The notes under the pieces were generated by a model. The model saw only the letters and a program-made list of their open reading frames with translations. It ran no database searches and had not been told where the DNA came from. Made by a program: the position numbers and the translations under genes. This document shows, in pieces, positions 58,914-64,000 of a stretch of 64,000 nucleotides of DNA. The stretch is from Streptomyces roseoviridis (GTDB lineage Bacteria > Actinomycetota > Actinomycetes > Streptomycetales > Streptomycetaceae), in contig NZ_BAAAWU010000001.1 in assembly GCF_039535235.1 (NCBI RefSeq), positions 4,030,001 to 4,094,000 of the forward strand, given 5' to 3'. How positions within the stretch are numbered: position 1 is the first letter of the stretch; every line of letters begins with the position of its first letter.

Positions 58914-59218
58914 GGGACGCGAGGTGCGGGGCCTGCGGGACCTGACCTGCGGGGCGTGCGGGACCTGACGTACGGGACGTGCGGGACGTGCGGGACCTGA
59001 CGTGAGCGACGGGAGGAGTGACGACGTGATCCGAGCAGCGACGTGATGTGAGCGATATGACGAAAGAAGGGAGGAGGAGGCAGGAGTACCGGCCATCCTC
59101 GTGAAACCGTTCGGGACCCTCCGCGCCGTTCACCGGGAATTCGCCCCTACGACTCCGCGAGGTGCCAGCCTCGGCTACGGGGGCCGAAGAGCCACGGGCG
59201 ACGGAACGGGGTACGGGC
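58914..59218. other. repeat-rich intergenic region
   Basis: About 305 bp. The first 90 bp consist of a 23-bp repeat (58921-59003); the rest contains AGGAGG and GAAAGAAGGGAGG purine runs near 59060 but no gene I can support. Confidence 0.5.
58921..59003. repeat. 23-bp tandem repeat with core TGCGGGACCTGAC
   Basis: Core copies start near 58934, 58957 and (expanded by an extra TGCGGGACG) 58980-58989. Confidence 0.8.
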
Positions 59219-59416
59219 ATGGAGAGCGGGCCGGCGATCTTCGCGGGAGCGGCGTTCACGCTGTTCGGAGCCGCGCTGCTGCTGTGGACCGGCGTCCGGG
59301 CGCGGCAGGGCGAGCCCGTCGCGCTCGGCGTCGCGCCGCGTGCCGCCGTCGCGCTCACCACCCTCTTCGGGGCCTGCTTCCTCCTCCTCGGGATCTGGTG
59401 CTTCGGGCGGCTGTGA
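59219..59416 (+). CDS. small two-helix membrane protein
   Basis: A 65-residue protein, MESGPAIFAGAAFTLFGAALLLW..., with two transmembrane helices separated by a short basic loop (VRARQGEPVALGVAPRAAV). The start ATG 59219 was chosen because it immediately precedes the first helix; ATG 59162 would add 19 polar residues. It has no known function. It lies between the ABC exporter and topA. Confidence 0.65.
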   Translation: MESGPAIFAGAAFTLFGAALLLWTGVRARQGEPVALGVAPRAAVALTTLFGACFLLLGIWCFGRL

Positions 59417-59672
59417 GGCACGCCCGGCCGGAGCGACGCCCCGCCCGTCCGGGAGTCCGGGCGGCAGGAAGGGCAGAAGTCGGGTTACCGTTCGAGTGGC
59501 CGTTGCGGGCTTTCGCCGTTTGACACGGGGGCGGGTTGTACCGTCACACTCCGCAGCGACGGCAGTGTCACCGTTCGTGCCACCGCCGTGCGTGCCAGCG
59601 CCGTACGTACGCTGCGCCGTCCGTACGCAGTCAGTACGTGCCAGAGAGCGTCGACCGGAGAGAAGAGCGAAG

Positions 59673-62537
59673 TTGTCCCCGACCAGCGAGACCGCACAGG
59701 GCGGCCGCCGACTCGTCATCGTCGAGTCGCCTGCCAAGGCGAAGACGATCAAGGGCTACCTCGGCCCCGGCTATGTCGTCGAGGCGAGCGTCGGGCACAT
59801 CCGCGACCTCCCGAGCGGCGCGGCCGAGGTGCCGGAGAAGTACACCGGCGAGGTGCGCCGCCTCGGCGTCGACGTCGACCACGACTTCCAGCCCATCTAT
59901 GTCGTCAACGCCGACAAGAAGGCGCAGGTCAGGAAGCTCAAGGAGCTGCTCGCCGAGTCCGACGAGCTCTTCCTCGCCACCGATGAGGACCGCGAGGGCG
60001 AGGCCATCGCGTGGCACCTCCAGGAAGTCCTGAAGCCCAAGGTCCCGGTCCACCGGATGGTCTTCCACGAGATCACCAAGGACGCGATCCAGCAGGCCGT
60101 GCGCAACCCGCGCGAGCTCAACAAGCGCATGGTCGACGCCCAGGAGACCCGCCGCATCCTCGACCGCCTCTACGGCTACGAGGTCTCGCCGGTCCTGTGG
60201 AAGAAGGTCATGCGCGGCCTGTCCGCCGGCCGCGTCCAGTCCGTCGCCACCCGGCTCGTCGTCGAGCGCGAGCGAGAGCGCATCGCCTTCCGCTCCGCCG
60301 AGTACTGGGACCTCACCGGCACCTTCTCCACCGGCCGCGCCGGTGACCCGTCCGACCCGTCCTCGCTGGTCGCGCGGCTCGCGACGGTCGACGGCAAGCG
60401 GGTCGCCCAGGGCCGTGACTTCGGCGCCGACGGACAGCTGAAGACCGCGAACATCCTCCACCTCGACGAGGAGAAGGCCCGCGCACTGGCCGCCTCCCTC
60501 GCCGACACCCGCTTCACCGTCCGCTCGGTCGAGTCGAAGCCGTACCGCCGCTCCCCGTACGCCCCCTTCCGCACCACCACCCTCCAGCAGGAGGCCAGCC
60601 GCAAGCTCGGCTTCGGTGCGAAGGCGACCATGCAGGTGGCGCAGAAGCTGTACGAGAACGGCTTCATCACCTACATGCGTACGGACTCCACCGTGCTGTC
60701 CGAGACCGCCGTGGCCGCGGCCCGGGCGCAGGTCACGCAGCTGTACGGCGCCGAGTACCTGCCGGAGCAGCCCCGCGTCTACGCCGGCAAGGTCAAGAAC
60801 GCCCAGGAGGCGCACGAGGCGATCCGGCCTTCGGGTGATCGTTTCCGCACCCCGGCGGAGACCGGTCTGACCGGCGACCAGTTCAAGCTCTACGAACTCA
60901 TCTGGAAGCGGACCGTCGCCTCCCAGATGAAGGACGCGACCGGCAACTCGGTCACCGTGAAGATCGGCGGCACGGCCGCCGACGGCCGCGACGCCGAGTT
61001 CTCGGCCTCCGGCAAGACGATCACCTTCCACGGCTTCATGAAGGCCTACGTGGAGGGCGCCGACGACCCGAACGCCGAGCTCGACGACCGCGAGCGGCGC
61101 CTGCCGCAGGTCGCCGAGGGCGACGCGCTGGCCGCCGAGGAGATCACCGCCGACGGCCACGCCACCAAGCCGCCGGCCCGCTACACCGAGGCCAGCCTGG
61201 TCAAGGAGCTGGAAGAGCGCGAGATCGGCCGCCCGTCGACATACGCCTCGATCATCGGCACCATCCTCGACCGCGGCTACGTCTTCAAGAAGGGGACGGC
61301 GCTCGTGCCGTCGTTCCTCTCCTTCGCCGTCGTCAACCTCCTGGAGAAGCACTTCGGGCGGCTCGTCGACTACGACTTCACCGCCAGGATGGAGGACGAC
61401 CTCGACCGCATCGCGCGCGGCGAGGCCCAGGCCGTTCCGTGGCTGAAGCGTTTCTACTTCGGTGAGGGCGGCTCCGCGGAGGCGCAGGGCGGCGCCGCGG
61501 ACGCCGGCAACGGCGACGGCGACCACCTCGGCGGACTGAAGGAGCTGGTCACCGACCTCGGCGCCATCGACGCCCGGGAGATCTCCTCCTTCCCCGTCGG
61601 CAACGGCATCGTGCTCCGCGTCGGCCGCTACGGCCCGTACGTCGAGCGCGGCGAGAAGGACCAGGAAGGCCACCAGCGCACCGACGTCCCCGAGGACCTG
61701 GCTCCCGACGAGCTGACCGTCGAGTACGCCGAGGAACTGCTCGCCAAGCCCAGCGGCGACTTCGAGCTGGGCAAGGACCCCGTCAGCGGCAACATGATCG
61801 TCGCCAAGGACGGCCGCTACGGCCCGTACGTGACGGAGATCCTCCCCGAGGACACCCCGAAGACCGGCAAGAACGCGGTCAAGCCGCGCACCGCCTCCCT
61901 CTTCAAGTCGATGTCCATCGACACGGTGACCCTGGAGGAGGCGCTCAAGCTGATGTCGCTGCCCCGGGTCGTCGGCACCGACCCCGAGGGCGTCGAGATC
62001 ACCGCGCAGAACGGCCGCTACGGCCCGTACCTGAAGAAGGGCACGGACTCGCGCTCGCTCACCAGCGAGGACCAGCTGTTCACGATCACGCTGGAGGAGG
62101 CGCTGGCGATCTACGCCCAGCCCAAGCAGCGTGGCCGCGCCGCCGCCAAGCCCCCGCTGAAGGAGCTCGGCACCGACCCCGTCAGCGAGAAGCCCGTGGT
62201 CGTCAAGGACGGCCGCTTCGGCCCGTACGTGACCGACGGCGAGACCAACGCCACCCTGCGCACCGGCGACAGCGTGGAGACGATCACGCCCGAGCGCGGC
62301 TACGAGCTGCTCGCCGAGAAGCGGGCCAAGGGCCCGGCGAAGAAGACGGCCAAGAAGGCGCCGGCGAAGAAGACCGCCGCCAAGAAGACGGCGGCGAAGA
62401 AGACCACCACCACCGCCAAGAAGACGGCCGCGAAGAAGACCACGGCCGCCAAGACCACCACGGCGAAGACCGCGACGAAGACGGCGGCCAAGAAGACCAC
62501 CGCCGCGAAGAAGACGGCCGGCGCACCGTCGGAATGA
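59673..62537 (+). CDS. topA: DNA topoisomerase I
   Basis: A 954-residue type IA topoisomerase that relaxes negative supercoils. The Toprim domain starts RRLVIVESPAKAKTIKGYLGPGY and includes TDEDREGEA (metal acidic triad). The active-site Tyr is in NGFITYMRTDS (near 333). Four C-terminal repeats each contain GRYGPYV-like motifs, as in mycobacterial enzymes; there are no zinc fingers. The last 70 residues are a Lys/Ala/Thr tail (KKTAAKKT repeats) that aids processivity. The start is TTG 59673 (LSPTSETAQGG), matching known Streptomyces TopA; GGAGAG is upstream. Confidence 0.96.
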   Translation: MSPTSETAQGGRRLVIVESPAKAKTIKGYLGPGYVVEASVGHIRDLPSGAAEVPEKYTGEVRRLGVDVDHDFQPIYVVNADKKAQVRKLKELLAESDELFLATDEDREGEAIAWHLQEVLKPKVPVHRMVFHEITKDAIQQAVRNPRELNKRMVDAQETRRILDRLYGYEVSPVLWKKVMRGLSAGRVQSVATRLVVERERERIAFRSAEYWDLTGTFSTGRAGDPSDPSSLVARLATVDGKRVAQGRDFGADGQLKTANILHLDEEKARALAASLADTRFTVRSVESKPYRRSPYAPFRTTTLQQEASRKLGFGAKATMQVAQKLYENGFITYMRTDSTVLSETAVAAARAQVTQLYGAEYLPEQPRVYAGKVKNAQEAHEAIRPSGDRFRTPAETGLTGDQFKLYELIWKRTVASQMKDATGNSVTVKIGGTAADGRDAEFSASGKTITFHGFMKAYVEGADDPNAELDDRERRLPQVAEGDALAAEEITADGHATKPPARYTEASLVKELEEREIGRPSTYASIIGTILDRGYVFKKGTALVPSFLSFAVVNLLEKHFGRLVDYDFTARMEDDLDRIARGEAQAVPWLKRFYFGEGGSAEAQGGAADAGNGDGDHLGGLKELVTDLGAIDAREISSFPVGNGIVLRVGRYGPYVERGEKDQEGHQRTDVPEDLAPDELTVEYAEELLAKPSGDFELGKDPVSGNMIVAKDGRYGPYVTEILPEDTPKTGKNAVKPRTASLFKSMSIDTVTLEEALKLMSLPRVVGTDPEGVEITAQNGRYGPYLKKGTDSRSLTSEDQLFTITLEEALAIYAQPKQRGRAAAKPPLKELGTDPVSEKPVVVKDGRFGPYVTDGETNATLRTGDSVETITPERGYELLAEKRAKGPAKKTAKKAPAKKTAAKKTAAKKTTTTAKKTAAKKTTAAKTTTAKTATKTAAKKTTAAKKTAGAPSE

Positions 62538-62576
62538 CGGCACCCGCCGCCGAACCGGAGTGACCTTCCCGACAGC

Positions 62577-62612
62577 ACGGGGGGTGCGGACCTCAGGGTC
62601 CGCACCCCCCGT
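62577..62612 (+). terminator. hairpin terminator after topA
   Basis: A 16-bp perfect stem (arm ACGGGGGGTGCGGACC) with a four-base loop, followed by CTGTTTGTT. Confidence 0.9.
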
Positions 62613-62655
62613 CTGTTTGTTCGGGCGGGCGCCGCAGGGAGCAAGGGCGTCCGGA

Positions 62656-62661
62656 TAGGGT
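62656..62661 (+). promoter_or_regulatory. -10 box of a probable leaderless transcript
   Basis: TAGGGT, six bases, then the ATG at 62668. Confidence 0.6.
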
Positions 62662-62667
62662 GGACGG

Positions 62668-64000
62668 ATGACGCGAGCAGAGCAGCCAGACACCGACGCC
62701 GCACTCGTCGCCGATTCCCGGGAGCGTGCCGTACGGGCCCTCTTGCGCCACCAGCCCCTGCGGAGGCTGTGGAGCGCCCAGCTCGTCGGCGGCACGGGCG
62801 ACGCCCTCGCCCTCCTCGTCCTCGTCCTGCTCGGACTCCAGGCGGCCGTCGCCGCCGGAGCCCTCGGCGGCGGGTACCGGGGCGCCGCGCTGGCCGTGGC
62901 CACCGTGATCGCCGCGCGGATGGTCGCCACCGTCCTCTTCGGCGCCGTGCTGCTCGGCCCGCTCACCACACTGATCGCCCCCGGCGGCCCGCTCGACCGC
63001 CGCTGGACCATGATCGGCGCCGACGGGCTGCGGCTCGCGCTGCTCGTCGTCGCCCCCCTGTGGATCGACTGGACACCCGACGGCGCCCTCGCCTGCCTCC
63101 TGGGCACCGTCTTCGTCACCGGCGCCGCCGAACGCGTGTGGACGATCGCCAAGGAGAGCGCCGCCCCCGCGCTGCTGCCCGCCCCGCCGGTCGAGGGCGC
63201 CGCCGTCCGGCCGCTGCCCGACCACCTGGGCGCCCTGCGCACCCTCAGCCTGCGCACCGGCTTCCTGTCGGTGCCGGCCGCAGCCGGCGTCCTGCTCCTC
63301 GCGACGCTGGTCGGCAACCTGCTCGGCAGCGGCATCGACTGGTTCGGCCGGCACCAGGCCGCCCTCGGCTCCTACGCCGCCGCCGGACTCTTCGCCGCCT
63401 CCGTCTCCGTCCTGTGGTTCCTCGAGCTGCCCGGCGACCGCACCCCGCGCCCCCGTTCGCCCCTGGAGGGCCTCAGGCTCCCCGCGGAGAAGGGCCGCAC
63501 CGGCGCGCTCGGGCTGCTCGTCCTGGCCTGCGCGACCGTGGCCGCCGCCATCGCCGCGGCCGCGTCCGTCGCCGTGCTCCACGCCGTCGACCTGGACGGC
63601 GGCCCCGTCACGTACGCCCTGCTGATCCTCGCGCTCAGCGGCGCCACCGCGATCGGCATCCGCACCGCCGGATCGGTCCTCACCGTCCTCTCCCGGCGCC
63701 GGCTGCTCGCCCTCGCGCTCACCGTCACCGGTGTGGCGCTGCTGGCGATGGGCCTGGTGCCGGACACCGCGACCGTGCTCGCGCTCGCCGCGCTCGCCGG
63801 TTACGCCGCCGGTGTCGCCGCCCGCACCGGCCACGGCCTGATCGACCAGGAGACCGAGGAGACCCGCAGGGCCCGCGTCACCGCCCACCTGCAGGCCGTC
63901 GTCCGCGTCGCCGTCGGCATCGGCGCGCTCGGCGCCCCGCTGTTCGCCGCCGGCATCGGCCGGCACCGGCTCGCCTCCGGCAGCTTCGTCTTCGCCCACG
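62668..64000 (+). CDS. tmk: N-terminal MFS-like domain of a fused thymidylate kinase (partial)
   Basis: An open frame from ATG 62668 runs off the window after about 444 codons. It contains MTRAEQPDTDAALVADSRER and about ten transmembrane helices with MFS-like spacing, including VGGTGDALALLVLVLL and EETRRARVTAHLQAVVRV. I recognise this as the membrane half of the Streptomyces protein (SCO3542 type) whose C-terminal half is dTMP kinase; the kinase part is not in this window, so the assignment rests on memory of that protein and on its position after topA. Confidence 0.85.
   Translation, partial: MTRAEQPDTDAALVADSRERAVRALLRHQPLRRLWSAQLVGGTGDALALLVLVLLGLQAAVAAGALGGGYRGAALAVATVIAARMVATVLFGAVLLGPLTTLIAPGGPLDRRWTMIGADGLRLALLVVAPLWIDWTPDGALACLLGTVFVTGAAERVWTIAKESAAPALLPAPPVEGAAVRPLPDHLGALRTLSLRTGFLSVPAAAGVLLLATLVGNLLGSGIDWFGRHQAALGSYAAAGLFAASVSVLWFLELPGDRTPRPRSPLEGLRLPAEKGRTGALGLLVLACATVAAAIAAAASVAVLHAVDLDGGPVTYALLILALSGATAIGIRTAGSVLTVLSRRRLLALALTVTGVALLAMGLVPDTATVLALAALAGYAAGVAARTGHGLIDQETEETRRARVTAHLQAVVRVAVGIGALGAPLFAAGIGRHRLASGSFVFAH

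Noticed and set aside
59520..59544. TTGACA with TACCGT upstream of topA
   Set aside because: Again a 13-bp spacer. The TTGACA may be a real -35, but I could not place its -10.
59631..63335. Over 1200-codon minus-strand open frame opposite topA
   Set aside because: Shadow of topA; no recognisable domain and it spans the topA terminator.

Overview
The window is a chromosomal segment of a high-GC actinomycete, almost certainly Streptomyces. Support comes from the very high G/C at third codon positions, a wblA homologue, the bldG/anti-sigma pair, the fused MFS-thymidylate kinase, and a gene order I recognise from the S. coelicolor core (roughly SCO3615 down to SCO3542). No phage, transposon, integrase or CRISPR array is visible. 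Assignments come from motif reading and remembered family knowledge; no database was searched.

Layout. 0.1-5.1 kb: aspartate-pathway genes ask-asd, then an ECF-like sigma factor translationally coupled to a membrane protein with a repetitive Gly/His/Glu-rich N-terminus. 5.3-13.8 kb: SURF1-like protein, S9 peptidase, YdcF-like membrane protein, Ser/Thr kinase, tRNA-Pro(CGG) with a 40-bp palindromic terminator, Pr6Pr membrane protein, metallophosphoesterase, YqeY. 14-27.4 kb: a block also conserved in mycobacteria: class A PBP, wblA, two ArsA-type ATPases, DUF4177, RidA, NUDIX, MBL hydrolase, SPFH protein, crp, nth, CoA-type NUDIX and MarP-like protease. 27.4-37.2 kb: alpha/beta hydrolase, holin-like protein, nhaA, acs, a SulP-carbonic anhydrase fusion, and a lipoprotein polysaccharide deacetylase broken by a single-base frameshift. 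37.4-46.1 kb: MinD/CooC-like ATPase, a Fic-fold protein lacking the catalytic His, a HAD phosphatase, the 6C small RNA, and a compact ssd-tadABC-pilin-tadE-like operon. 46.3-52.4 kb: Lhr/YprA-like helicase, bldG and its anti-sigma partner, H+-pyrophosphatase. 52.5-64 kb: small lipoprotein, methyltransferase, ArsR-type regulator with an ABC exporter, small membrane protein, topA, and the N-terminal part of tmk running off the end.

Cross-cutting signals. (1) DnaA boxes: five exact TTGTCCACA and two exact TTATCCACA sites plus near matches lie in four intergenic regions and not inside genes; three form a perfect 14-bp-phased array upstream of nhaA, and two sit beside the candidate ssd promoter. 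(2) About ten genes show a TANNNT-like -10 box ending 6-7 nt before the start codon, the pattern of leaderless transcripts. (3) Short GC-rich tandem repeats occur repeatedly in intergenic gaps and in low-complexity protein segments. (4) Strong hairpin terminators separate most convergent pairs.
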